DNA of 64,000 bases, taken from NCBI RefSeq assembly GCF_020921035.1, contig NC_063158.1, forward strand, positions 24,476,178 to 24,540,177, in the 5' to 3' direction. Every line of letters begins with the position of its first letter. The first letter of the stretch is position 1. The notes beneath the pieces are model-generated. The model saw only the letters and a program-made list of their open reading frames with translations. It searched no databases and was not told the DNA's origin. This stretch comes from Rhodamnia argentea (Eukaryota; Streptophyta; Magnoliopsida; Myrtales; Myrtaceae). Made by a program: the position numbers and the translations under genes. Below are positions 15,811-31,174 of the stretch, piece by piece.

Positions 15811-16559
15811 TGAAAAGTGAAGGGGTGCTGCCCTATTGCTAAATCACGACTATTGCAGTTAGATTTTAGGGGAAAAACACATTAGGGTTTGGCTTTTTAA
15901 ATCACGAAACGGTTGAGAAAACCTCCTTCAGTAAATTTTTATATTGACAAAACTGTCCTTAGTCAAATTGAATGTGGTAAATACATTATTGTACTTTATT
16001 TGTAGTGAGACATACGAGAAAAAAAAATTTATATTGACCTTAGTTGAATGTTCAAACTCAAGGTAAAAATATCACCTATCTATTTATGAAGGGATTGAAT
16101 CATGTTATCTAAATTAGGTGAAATAACACTTATGAAACTTCAACCACACCTTTGAATAAAGACTCATATGCGAGTATCAACAAGCAATCTATTAACTTCA
16201 AACTCAGTATTCTATCTGTTCAAATTCAAAAGACTAATTTTGTTTTTGAAGAATATTCAGACACGGGGAAATATTCAGATCCAAAAGTGTTCTTGTTTGA
16301 AGACCCATGTTTGACATATGCTATATGTGGCTCAAAAATCCATTTCAAGGAAGTTGTGATCTTAGATTTGGAAGATGGTTCTATAATGGATCATAAAACA
16401 TCTCAAGTTGGAAATAACCTTTAGTAACAAGCCGATTTCCGTAAATTAAGAACTCTACTTATAAAATCCAAAAATTTGATTGTATGGGCGACCTAATCAT
16501 CGGGCTCATACTCTATTCACTCAACGGTTGCTAAATCTTCTAGATACAATATTTATGCC

Positions 16560-16741
16560 AATTCTAACCGTACCATATAGGACGGTTGACTTTCACGTCA
16601 ATGATTTCCAATTAAAATTGGTTGGATGAATTCAATTGACGAAACGTGTAAAGATTCATGACTCAATTGACACAATTAGATGGTTTGTGATTAAATTGAC
16701 AAAACCGCAATAAGTTTAAGACTTTTCGGACAAATTTTCCC
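16560..16741. mobile_element. Right-hand end of a 'GGGAAAATTGTCC' family element
   Basis: Carries AATTGACAAAACCGCAATAA and ends GACTTTTCGGACAAATTTTCCC-like, the same terminus as at 40234 and 62388. The left end was not found. Confidence 0.5.
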
Positions 16742-16830
16742 ATTTCAACAAATATTGTTAAAGTTTACAAAATGAGAAGAATTTTTATACACCACACAAG
16801 CGGTACAGAGAGAGTAGTTCAGCTAAAAAC

Positions 16831-16860
16831 GTCCCTCTCCCTCTCCCTCTCCCTCTCCCT
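16831..16860. repeat. (CCCTCT)n simple repeat
   Basis: About five tandem copies of a CCCTCT hexamer. Confidence 0.85.
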
Positions 16861-17020
16861 AGCTCTCTATTTTCTCGTCTTCGAGCTCGAAATAAATTAT
16901 TGAACATTATTTTAAACTTTTAATACAAATTTAGCAAATAAATCTACCTAACTTTATAAACTTTTCTCACATGTGCAATCAATACCAGTACAAAAATTCT
17001 AGTTGATTATCATGTTTAGG

Positions 17021-17200
17021 GATAATGATACAAATAGTCTTTGAACTTTGATTAATGTGCAATGTGATCCCTTGACCTTTTAATTCAAGGACCACATTAT
17101 ATATTAGGTTAAAATTTAGGGATCATATAGGTCCAATTAAAAATTCAGGGACCACATTGTATATTATATCAAAATATAAGGGTCATTTATATCATTTTTC
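17021..17200. mobile_element. Small MITE-like inverted-repeat element
   Basis: Left arm GATAATGATACAAATAGTC and right arm GGGTCATTTATATCATTTTTC are inverted relatives. Between them are two direct GGACCACATT-TATATT blocks. It ends about 325 bases upstream of the LpxD start. Confidence 0.5.
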
Positions 17201-17524
17201 TTCATATTTATGGAATTGGAATAGTTTTTAGTTGATTTATTCAAATTCTTCGGACAATTACTTCAACGTCCCTCCAAATTTCTGTAGGTCATTCACCCGT
17301 TGACCAAAAGCTTTTGTTCTTTCCCCTCGCAGGACAAACCCGCAGTTTCCTTGAATTTTCTTCTTGTTCCGACCTTTCCATATCGAAATGCAAGACAGTA
17401 CTGGAGTTTAGTATTTGGGTCGCCCTCTGCTGCAACTTCGGGCCTGTTCACATCCCACCATAAGAACGAGATTTGCTTGCTGACTACTTGGGCGACACCC
17501 ATCTACACCCCTCTTGCTCTGTTC

Positions 17525-20500
17525 ATGGCGTCGATGGCGGTTCGTCTGAGAAAGCTCGCTCCTTTTGGTGCTCCAAGTTCGGTCCCCCTCCTCCTTTCGA
17601 AGACGAAGCACGAGGAAAAATTGAATCTTTTTTCTGCGTTCGCTATGGGAAACATTCAGAGTTTGTCCACATGTTCAGTTGATGCAAGTTCCAGGTTTGT
17701 CTCATTCAAGTGTCATGCGGCTCATTTGTTCGACGAAATGTGGCTCTGAGTAGAGTTATAATTGAGAAGAAGATCAAGTCCTAGCAGTTGCGCTTCAAGC
17801 TCTAATGCCATGTTAGCTAATGTTTGACATTGATTCTATGAAATTTAGAAGTTTTAGTTGGTAGATAATGACCTGAGGACAATTGACGACCGGCGGTTCA
17901 TTCTAAGCAAAAGCATGAAGCGCGCCAACAATGCATGAAATAGGTGTCAATGGGCATTGTAAAAATGAGGAACAGGATGTGAAAGGAGAATGGGAAAATT
18001 GAAATTTTCTACTTAGGATCTTCTTGTTTATGTTACTCACAAGTTTCAGCTAAAAACGTTGTAGCATGTATTTTATATATTGCCACTTCTTTAAGCGTGG
18101 TTTTCATTCTTGTAGTGTGTCTGATACTAAGTGCACATTAGCATTTGATGTGGAATAGGAAGTATATTGGCAGATGTAGGACTAGCACAGTCTCTTTCGA
18201 GTGTTATAAGACACTGAACCTACTTTTGCAATCCCCTAAATGAAAGATTAGAGGTGGTGATGGACCAAGTTACCGGGAATTTCAGAGATGGCCAAACGGA
18301 GGTGGAACTTTCCATGAGTCTGCTTGCATTGATCCAACTGCACTCATTGAAGTGGGTGCTGTTGTACATCCAAAAGCAGTGCTGGGTGCACATGTACATG
18401 TCGGATCAGGAACAGTTATTGGACCCGCTGTTACAGTTGGCCAGTCAACGAATATTGGGTAGCGTTTACTTCCTTCTCTATTTTGGATTGCTGCTTGGGT
18501 GTATGTTGCATCTGTCTGGATTCAAGTACTTTCTCATTCGTACGACTGTATGTATTTCTGTTCATACTTGGCTTGGCTGGACCTTTAGGTTGAGGTTGGT
18601 ATGTTGTCTGGCTGCTGTGTATTGCGATGGATCCCTATGCTTCCCTCTACATAATGGTTAGGTGTGCTTTTTGAGGTGGCTCTTTGCAATTAGGTAGTTG
18701 AACTTGTTTAACTTGTGTTTGTCCCTGTACATTTCATGCACATTGTGCAAGCAAGCATATAAGAACGGGCTTATATTATTTCGCACTACCACAACTTGCA
18801 GTCTTGTTTCTCTATTTCCAATTCTGTTTAGCTGTTCTATTTGTAACATTTAAGTTCTTGTACAAAAATATCTTTAAGTTGTTTGTCTCTTGATTTCCAA
18901 GAGAAATTAGAATGTGAATCAGCCTTTTCCTTCCATAGGGTTGGAATGGCCTAATTTTTAGCAAAACAATGTGCTCAATGTCAAAGGTAAGTAATTCTAG
19001 CTCTATCATACTTGACCTATATCCATGCATAGGCTCAAAACATTCATTATACATGTCAACTATGTTGAAGAAATGTTGTTTGAACTATTTATACAATGTA
19101 TAATAGTATCCTTCCCAGTTAAACTGTGAAGAATCAATTGGCATTACTTAGTAATCACATCTTCAACAGGTACAATGTTTCACTGGGTAATTGCACTGTT
19201 GGTGGATCATGCATAATCCACAATGGAGTATGTGTCGGTCAAGATGGTAAGGCAGGACAATTTATCTCATTTATTAGCTTTTCTCATCAGTATTTTGAGT
19301 GCTTTCGATTCTCATTTAAATGGCTGTGTGATTTTTGCTTAAATTTCCATTGGTAGTGTCTCGGCCTATTGTATTATAAAACGAATGTGCTATTTTGACA
19401 TAATCCACGATGGTGTTTGCGTTGGTGATTGTTACATGCTTGCTTTGTGATGGGATGATAGCGTACCTTTTGCATTGGCTTGTATGGATGCTGCTATTGC
19501 TAAACGAACATCTGTTGGTAAACTTGCTGCCAGCTGCTATGTGGTATTATAAACATTTTTCTAAGATATCCTTTGTTTGTTCTCATAAATAAGGTCTTGC
19601 ATCTAAGAATTTCAACCGAAGTTTCTTCTAACCAAGACACAAACTTGCTCTTCTTGACATAAGGGTTACTGGTTGTCATTTTTTTTTTTCCTTCCCTGAA
19701 TTTTGGTGTCATTTTGTTTACAGGATTTGGATTTCTTGTGGATGAGTCTGGAAACATGTTGAAGAAGCCTCAAGTTGGTCTTGCGTTTTAGTTTGTGAAG
19801 AGTCTGATTAATTCTTGTTTCTTGCCTGCAATCTATTTTAGTCTTGTCCAGCCATGGTTGTTTGGTCCAATCTAGGTTTTCGCATAGCTGTTCAGTGAGC
19901 AAACTGGAGGACCAAGGCCCAATTCCTGTTTGGAATCTTGGGATTGTTCCAGCCGGTTCATCGAGCACAACATGTGATCTGTTTTTCTTCTCCTTTCCCT
20001 TTGACAGATGCTGATTGCTAGGATAGGGGATCATGTGGAGATTGGTGCAAATACGTGTATTGATAGAGGCAGGTGTGTTGCACTCCAAATGAACTATTGA
20101 GATATCACGATTCCAAGGAAATCCTTTTTGTGAGATTAAGATTAAAGACTGATCGTGCGAACTATATACATGTGCAGTTGGAGAGATACGGTCATTGGGG
20201 ATTGGTCAAAGATAGATAATTTAGTTCAGGTAGGTTTTTTGCTGACTACAATCTTTCCATAAAACTGCTTGATTTATGATATGAACTTTTTGTGGCTTTT
20301 CAGATTGGCCACAATGCAGTTATTGGGAAAAGTTGCATACTCTGTGGTCAAGTTGGAATTGCCGGTTCAGCAACGTATGTTGTTTTCACTGAGAAGTTTT
20401 ATAATCTTGGAACTTGTGAATGACCTTTCTGCATTTTTCTCCAGTCACAACTCATTTAAGTTTATATTTTGATTAGTTTTTCTGTTTTGGAGAAGCTGAG

Positions 20501-21475
20501 TTGTTAATTTGCACAACCATACTTATGATTTTTGACTTCTTCCTCGTTTCAGTTTAGGAGATTATGTGACTCTAGGTGGAAGGGCAGCTGTTCGGGATCA
20601 TGTGTCTATTACATCAAAGGTATCCATTTGTTCTTGTTAGAATTGTCTGGTGATGTACAGTTGCTAAATGAGTTCAATATGATAATTTGTACATTGTAAT
20701 GATCTAAGCTGGTGCTTTTGCTTTTGAGCTTTCTTATGGCAGAAAAATCGCTATCACATTAATGTGATTCAATCCTATGATGTTCATTGAACACCATATC
20801 CTTTAGTATTTCAATCATTGCAAACTTCATTAGTCATGTCATGGCCCATGTTTAACAATAGGTTGCAACTGGTTGGTTAAACTTGTTTGACCAAGAACTA
20901 TGCTTAGCTTCTGTTAACCCCCTCAAATTGCCTTACCATTCTCATTGGTTCAAAACTTAAAAGGACAGAGATTAGTTGGAGTTGAAATTGGATTGTGGAT
21001 GACATGCATTTACATGTAGAAGCACTCATAGGTTCTACGTTATTGCCATTGAGTTGCTTATTATGCAACTTTTGCTGGGGTTGATTTGCAGTAAACTTTA
21101 ACATCCCATTTGGAATCACTGCACTAGTTTCTTGTAGCAACTTAATCAAGAAAACATAGTTGCCTGTGCATGTGTAAAGAGTCTTAGCCACAAGCAAGCA
21201 CCATTTGAAAATGCAGGTGCGTCTAGCTGCAAACAGCTGTGTCATCAGGGACATAAAAGAGCCAGGGGATTATGGCGGCTTCCCGGCTGTAAGGACCCTA
21301 TCATCTGATAATGCTTTTGGAGTTTTCATCTTACTGATGTTGCACTGAGTATTACCAGGATCAAGAGCTTGGTGGTGGTGTCAGCTGACCAATATTCAAT
21401 TTGATGTATCGGCTGTTTTTGCAGGTGCCAATAGGTATCTGGAGAAGACAAGTTGTTTCCCGTGGTTGGTCTTGA
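17525..21475 (+). CDS. LPXD: UDP-3-O-acylglucosamine N-acyltransferase (LpxD), complete, 10 exons
   Basis: Model: 17525-17694, 18252-18458, 19170-19246, 19724-19773, 20008-20072, 20178-20229, 20304-20374, 20553-20619, 21217-21288, 21425-21475; GT-AG throughout, 293 residues, phases consistent. LpxD adds the N-linked acyl chain in lipid A-type synthesis; the Arabidopsis enzyme is mitochondrial. The basic N terminus ([15 protein letters not shown]) fits a mitochondrial presequence. Then [10 protein letters not shown], left-handed beta-helix hexapeptides from about residue 80 ([40 protein letters not shown]), [11 protein letters not shown], and NLVQIGHN, whose His matches the catalytic His of bacterial LpxD. 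The C terminus ([16 protein letters not shown]) is a few residues shorter than I recall for Arabidopsis. First in-frame ATG chosen; no ATG lies upstream in that frame back to 17300. Confidence 0.93.
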
Positions 21476-22029
21476 AGGAGAGGTGTTCCATGAAGTTGCT
21501 AATGATATAAGATTCCAGTCGTTTTAACATCGTCCTCCTGATGTGGAAATATCATGTGAAGGCGGGTCTGCTCTGTCCCACCACCAGCCCAAAAAGGAAG
21601 ACGTTCCTGGAGCATTGTTTATCATATTGTCTTGTTAGGAACATATTCTTTCTTTTGTGGCGAAATTGGTCAGGTATGAAACTTCCTGATTGTAGGTCCG
21701 CATGTCCCGCTAGTTGCTTTAGTACTGAATCAAGTTTTCAAGCTTTAGTGGCCAATGCTTATTTTCATTGGTTGGTTCTTGCACAGAAAAGTCTCCACTA
21801 ATATCATCCTGATAGTCTTGAATAGAATTTGAAGTGGCCTGTGACCCCACAAGTAGACATGCATGCCGTCTAGAGACTTGGCCCTTTCAGTACCCTCTTT
21901 TTCTTTTCTTTTCTTTTTTAGGCATTTACAAGTTCATCTAATAGTCTTTCAGTGGAGCATACCATTTTAAAAGCATCAGACCTCTCTAAATTAGAAATGC
22001 TACTTGACTTATCAGTTGATTGTTTTCTT
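21476..22029. other. LpxD 3' flank
   Basis: Contains the downstream flank of LpxD and no further exon. A pyrimidine-rich tract lies at 21896-21920. Confidence 0.4.
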
Positions 22030-26460
<4,431 letters not shown>

Positions 26461-27560
26461 TTTCCTAAGAGCTTGATTTCTTGAATGACATGATGGGGGT
26501 GACACCGGTCCTGTTCCAACTCGGGAATGATACTGAACGAGATCGAACCGGCCGATTCTAGGCAATTCTTAGCTTCAAAAATTCGAAACCGGCAACAATC
26601 GATCCGATTTCCAGTGCTAGGTGTGGAACCAAACCTCCTAGACTGACCGGACCAGACCGATATGTCAATTATAATTTGTTTTCTCTTAAAGTAAAAGATG
26701 ATTGGAGGCAGTAGCCTCTCAATTAGCCGAACCATTTCTTCCCAAGGCCAGTAGCTAAATAATATCCCATATATCATTGTGTGAATCCACATAATGGTAT
26801 TTTTCTCCCAACTTTACTTCCTTTCCGGCCAACCAAGGGAACCAATAGAAAAGTTGACTCTCAAAAGTTCGAAGACATTTGATCCTTTGTCAGACGAAAA
26901 TGGCTTGTGAAATGAGATTTGTCTTTGGCTCAGCTGAAGCACATGGTGCTCAGCTCAGACCCTTGCTCAAATTTGCATAGAGAGTTGAGACACACCAACA
27001 GTGCAGGAATATCTGCCGGTTCTTGGACCCACCTAAGAACCGTCCCGGAACGATTGGTCCCGTTCTAGGATCAGATGGCCAGATTTCCGGTTCCACAAAC
27101 TAGGAACCAACCCTACCCAGCCCAGTTCTAAGTTCGAAGGTAGGAGTCAACGCACCTTGAAACCGATCATCTCTGATACCATGCTTGTTGTAAAAGATCA
27201 ATGATGCTTTTACTCGGGGAGAAACTAGGGGGTCCCTTTGACCTTAGGGTCGAATAAAATGATGTAACCATTTTGGTTTATATTTTGGGTGGCATACATT
27301 ACAAAAAATTCTGGTTACCACTGAATCGATGCCACTTATGATTCTCTATTTCTAAAACCATCTAGAGCCACCTCTTCGCTTGGCATGATAAAATCTCATG
27401 GCACAAAGGCTCTATTTCTCTTCATTCAAATTTTAGACCAAATCCCCATCTCTAGTTTCGCAAAGTCCCAACGCCACAAACTCTAATATATCTCTATCCA
27501 CCAGCACCCACCGCCACAAACGGCCCACCATTCTCTCGCTGCCGTCTCTGCCGCCGCCGT

Positions 27561-27591
<31 letters not shown>

Positions 27592-27781
27592 CGACCACTA
27601 TGGAGAACCACAGATCGAGGTTTTTGGTAGTCTTGACGCCAATTGCAACCTCCATCTAAGATTGCAAGTCGCCGTGGATGACCTAAGGTTGTCCATGGCC
27701 TCGAAGAGGCGTGTTAACTTAGTTTGAGGTGGTCAAAGGCCATGAGAAGGCATGTGAATCGAGGTTGCCCATATCCTGGTA

Positions 27782-27820
<39 letters not shown>

Positions 27821-28039
27821 ATAAGACTGTTGGGTACTGCGGTGCCTGATTTAGGATTTGGAAATTGGATTTTGGAACTTGAGAGTTTTGCGTAGGTGAG
27901 AAATTTAAAACGTTGATAGGGCCAATTTGGGAAGGAAAACGTGGATTTTGTCATGGAAGCTACAGTGGTAACTAATGTCAGGTACAAATTGGTTTCTAAT
28001 GCCAAAACTTAGGCAGCCATCAAATAAGTGGGTCGGGTT
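26461..28039. other. Gene-free stretch with repeat debris and microsatellites
   Basis: Holds repeats with GAACCGG-type words (26500-27130), a (TC)n tract at about 27562-27589 and a (GA)n tract at about 27785-27819. At 27171-27183 the - strand reads CATGGTATCAGAG, the usual Copia primer-binding site preceded by an LTR-like CA end, but no LTR could be delimited. The 27590-28000 part has a diverged relative at 37770-38010 and 38840-38950. Confidence 0.45.
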
Positions 28040-29020
28040 TGTTAGGATCGGCGCATAATCACAGCAAAGTAAAACGAGTAAGAAACGAAAAATTGAGACA
28101 CGAGATTTTATCCTGGTTCACCCTTAAACTAAGGCTACGTCCAGTAAAGAATTCTACTATAATTAACACCTCGTATCTCTTGTTACATCACTCAATTACA
28201 AGCGAAAAAAAGTATATATAGCTGTAACTATTCATGAGCCCAAACCCAAACTACTAATAACAAATTACTTGGTTAAATCGTAAAAGCCCTATAGTGTCCA
28301 AGGAGTGCTGCCTAAGTATGAACCATGTGCTTTTCTGTCGTAGGGGAAAGCACAGTAGTAGCTATTCATGAGTGGGACCCATATGCTTTCTTGTTGTAGG
28401 GGAGAAAAACACATCTCAACTTTCTCCCACTTGGTGAATACTTTCCATACTTCTTTAGACCCAACACGGTTATACACCATTCAAATTTTTCTGCACTCAC
28501 CGCCTTGGTAAAAAAATTTATACTATTCACCCGCTTGTCAACTTTTTCCAGCACTACAACTTTTTGTTTTATTTTCTCTCGGATGAAGTGATATTGTATA
28601 TCGATGTGCCTTGTTTTTGCATGAAATGCATGATTCTTAGCTAAGAATATAGCACTCTGGCTATCACACACAATCTTCACTTCTCCTTGTGTAAAGTCAA
28701 GGTCTTTATATCTTTAGCGCATCCATATTACTTCCTTAGCAGTATGATAAAGAGCCATGTACTCTGCCTTGGTAGTAGATGAAGCAACCATACTTTGCCT
28801 CTTGCTCATCCAACTCATAGCTTTGCCGAATAAGAAAATAACATATCCACTCGTCGACCTTCTACTGTCAATGTCACCTCCCCAATCAGCATCTACAAAA
28901 CACTTCGGTTCTAATGCTTGCTGTCCCTTTGAGCTTTTCATGCCTTCATAACATAACTCAAAGTTATACGTACAGAGAAGATAACAAAGCACTCTTTGCA
29001 GCTATCCAATGCTTTCCTAT
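28040..29020 (-). mobile_element. 3' end of a Copia retrotransposon: RNase H plus LTR
   Basis: Reading on -, 28992-28715 carries YNFELCYEGMKSSKG, CFVDADWGGDIDSRRSTSGY and SMVASSTTKAEYMAL, then a TAG; after a frame change 28700-28370 continues KIVCDSQSAIFLAKNHAFHA and RHIDIQYHFIREKI. These are the Copia RNase H signature regions. The LTR follows at about 28330-28040 and ends CCTAACA. The 5' part of the element is missing beyond about 29020. Stop codons and frame changes make it non-functional. Confidence 0.85.
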
Positions 29021-29059
29021 CATAGGATCCACGCGCTTTCCTGTCCTAGGGAAATATGA

Positions 29060-29485
29060 CCCACACCCCAACAAGGTTGAGTCGAAATTGGTCCGACCCA
29101 TGCCGACCCATTTAGCCCGTTTTAACCCATTTTGATACTATATAAATTTGGCGACTCATACCCTACCCAACCTACACCCAACTTGACCCATATTGTTAAA
29201 ACACTTCAATATTAAAATCCAATTTAGAGAAAATTATTTATTACACATTTTTAAAGATATATATTGCTAAAATAAAATTTTAGAGTTTTTAAAAAAAATT
29301 CTGACTCGATTGTTATCTTAGTTAACCTGTTTATGACCTATTTAAAACTCATTTAGGACCCATTAAATTTCTAAGTAAGCCATTTATGATTCACCTAACT
29401 TGTTTTAACAACCCATTTATGACGCACCCCTATAAAATACGAGTCAAATAAAGGTTTTAAACTCATTTTGCCACCCCCACTTAGA
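29060..29485. repeat. GACCCA-rich dispersed repeat
   Basis: Rich in TTTAGCCCGTTTTAACCCATT and similar words, with related but inverted GGGTCGGGTTGGG sequence at 58845-58890 and further parts to 59510. Looks like a non-coding plant hAT-type repeat. Confidence 0.4.
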
Positions 29486-30248
29486 GTGTACATAAGTGAA
29501 TTTTATGAAAAGAGGGAGTCAAGTGGTGCTGATACGAAAAATAAAGATGGTTTTGAGTATTTTTCAAGATAAAAATAATAATTTACACGACAAGTAGGTT
29601 TCGAAAAATTCTACTCGAGTTATTTCATCATGCCACCTTAATAATTCATGAAAGGGTCTTATTAACGTGTGCCCTCGAGTACTGGTTAAGCAATGCTCAA
29701 ATAGGGATGGTTCTATTTTTACGATGGCAATGACACATTACACGAGAAGAACAGTGCACTGAAAATTGCGAACTTTCCTTAATTGCTTTCTTAGCAAGTT
29801 GCACTCGTTAACAAAATCAAATATTCATGCATTCACATTCAACTGGGGTAGTCAATGCATTCTTCGGTGGCCTTTTCATGAGCCAACAAAGTTCAAGTCA
29901 AATCCAATTATTTGAGGGTCCCTTGTCTGCCTATAATGAGCTATTTACTTACTTTTCTTAAGCGTCGCATGGAGATGGGGTCTGGAGTCGACTACGTCAA
30001 TGTGGGAAATAAACTATACATTATTGCCCACCAATCAAACTATGGGAAACTGCTGAATTAGCAATATGTAATATTACGACAGTCACGTCCTCTCTCATTG
30101 TCTTCACACGTGATAAGTTTTCTTATTGATTTCGACCCCTTCTATTCGACTCTTCATTTCCCATTTAGCTTTTTTTTTTCCTGCCAAAATTGCTAGTTCA
30201 GTTCTAAACATGTTGTACGGATATTAATTCAATCTTAATTCAGTGTGA
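29486..30248. other. Gene-free AT-rich stretch
   Basis: No exon, RNA gene or repeat boundary was recognised. Confidence 0.4.
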
Positions 30249-30423
30249 CCTTTTTCACTTGTAATCGAGTGATGTAACGAGATCTGCGGGGTGCTAATTT
30301 TAGTGGAATCGTCTACTAGACGTAAGCCTCATAAAGGTGAACCGAAATAAAATCTTGTATCTTGATTTTTTTTTTCCTTTTGCTACGCTTTAGTTCGTTG
30401 TGATGGCACGTCGAATCCTAACA
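30249..30423 (+). mobile_element. 3' part of an LTR, same family as 37286-37671
   Basis: Collinear with 37503-37671: TTTTTCACTTGTAAT, GTAACGAGATCTG, GGGGTGCTAATT, AAATCTTGTATCTTGAT and the end CGAATCCTAACA. The 5' half is absent. Confidence 0.65.
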
Positions 30424-30429
30424 CGTTTG

Positions 30430-30745
30430 CCATAAGTTCCCATGGAGCAACCACTCGCCGCTCGGCTCCGTCCAAAAGTCCAACATGTAAACACAAAACA
30501 AAAAAAAACGAGAATGTCAATGACGGCTTGGAACGGGAAACGCATGCATTCGCAACATCAACGACCGAGGTCAAGCTGGGTCTACCCATAATTCAGTGGA
30601 AACTTCGCAATAGCGGGCGCGTGGTATTGCACGGAGACAATCCACGTCCTAATCGACAAAGCGTCCGATCTGATCTCTTAATATGATCTTGGACGAGTCG
30701 CCACGGGAATCTCTCGACAGGCCATGTTGACCCACGACTCAAGTC
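30430..30745. repeat. Repeat pair member (relative at 43535-43750)
   Basis: Shares, in the same order, ACATGTAAACACAAA / ACATGTAGACACAAA, a GTCAATGACGGCTTGGAACG / ATCAATGACTGCGTGGAACG block, CTAATCTGATCTG-like and GTCGCCACGGGAATCTCTC / GTCGCCAAGAGAATTTCTC blocks. Function unknown; no coding frame is shared. Confidence 0.6.
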
Positions 30746-30804
30746 ACCAAAGGAGGAGGATAGAAATGTAGAAAGTTTTTAGATCAGAGTCAGCAGTTCC
30801 AAGC

Positions 30805-31026
30805 CTATTTCTCAGCTTCCAAATGGCTGGTGAAGTCACCCGACGCCTGTCCCTTGATTGCCGTTCTTGGTGAGAATTGGAAATCGAACTGGATCAACTC
30901 CGCGACCTCACTAATCAGCCGTCCCGAAGCGTCTGGCTTATTAAGCATCGCAGGCGGGGGCTGGTCGACTAGTACCTCAATCTTGTCCGCGTGAAATTGT
31001 GGCTCGAGCCTCTCGGGATGCCACGC
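30805..31026 (-). mobile_element. Ty3/Gypsy RNase H fragment
   Basis: An open - strand frame of 73 codons reads AWHPERLEPQFHADKIEVLV, then DQPPPAMLNKPDASGRLISE, then EFVAEL-like VAELIQFDFQFSPRTAIKGQ before a TAG. It fits the plant Gypsy pol region 'VLTDQPL...SGRL...FDI.Y.PR.AIKGQ' of RNase H. Reverse transcriptase and integrase are absent nearby, so it is an isolated piece. Confidence 0.8.
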
Positions 31027-31057
31027 CTAGAGCAAAGACCAACTTCCCTACCGATGA

Positions 31058-31170
31058 GTCTCAATCCCAGTTGTTGGATCTTCTCTTTTAATTGATAGAC
31101 TGTATGCATCTGTCTGAGGTCAAGAAGATTGAAGGAAAATGTGGTGAGTAAGTTCTGATTACTTCAGGGG
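31058..31170 (+). pseudogene. CRK relic: transmembrane exon similar to CRK-1 exon 3
   Basis: The stretch with TCCCAGTTGTTGGATCTTCT, TGCATCTGTCTGAGGTCAAG and GAGTAAGTTCTGATTACTT follows CRK-1 9108-9220 base for base apart from scattered changes, including the start of the next intron. Frame is broken (an in-frame stop after a TTGATAG change). No DUF26 or kinase exon of this copy remains nearby. Confidence 0.8.
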
Positions 31171-31174
31171 CCAG

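Noticed and set aside
18254..18661. 135-codon + strand ORF
   Set aside because: A different frame overlapping LpxD exon 2; the LpxD frame shows conserved hexapeptide repeats and correct splice phases.
27171..27183. Primer-binding-site-like CATGGTATCAGAG on the - strand
   Set aside because: No LTR could be delimited next to it, so no element was called.
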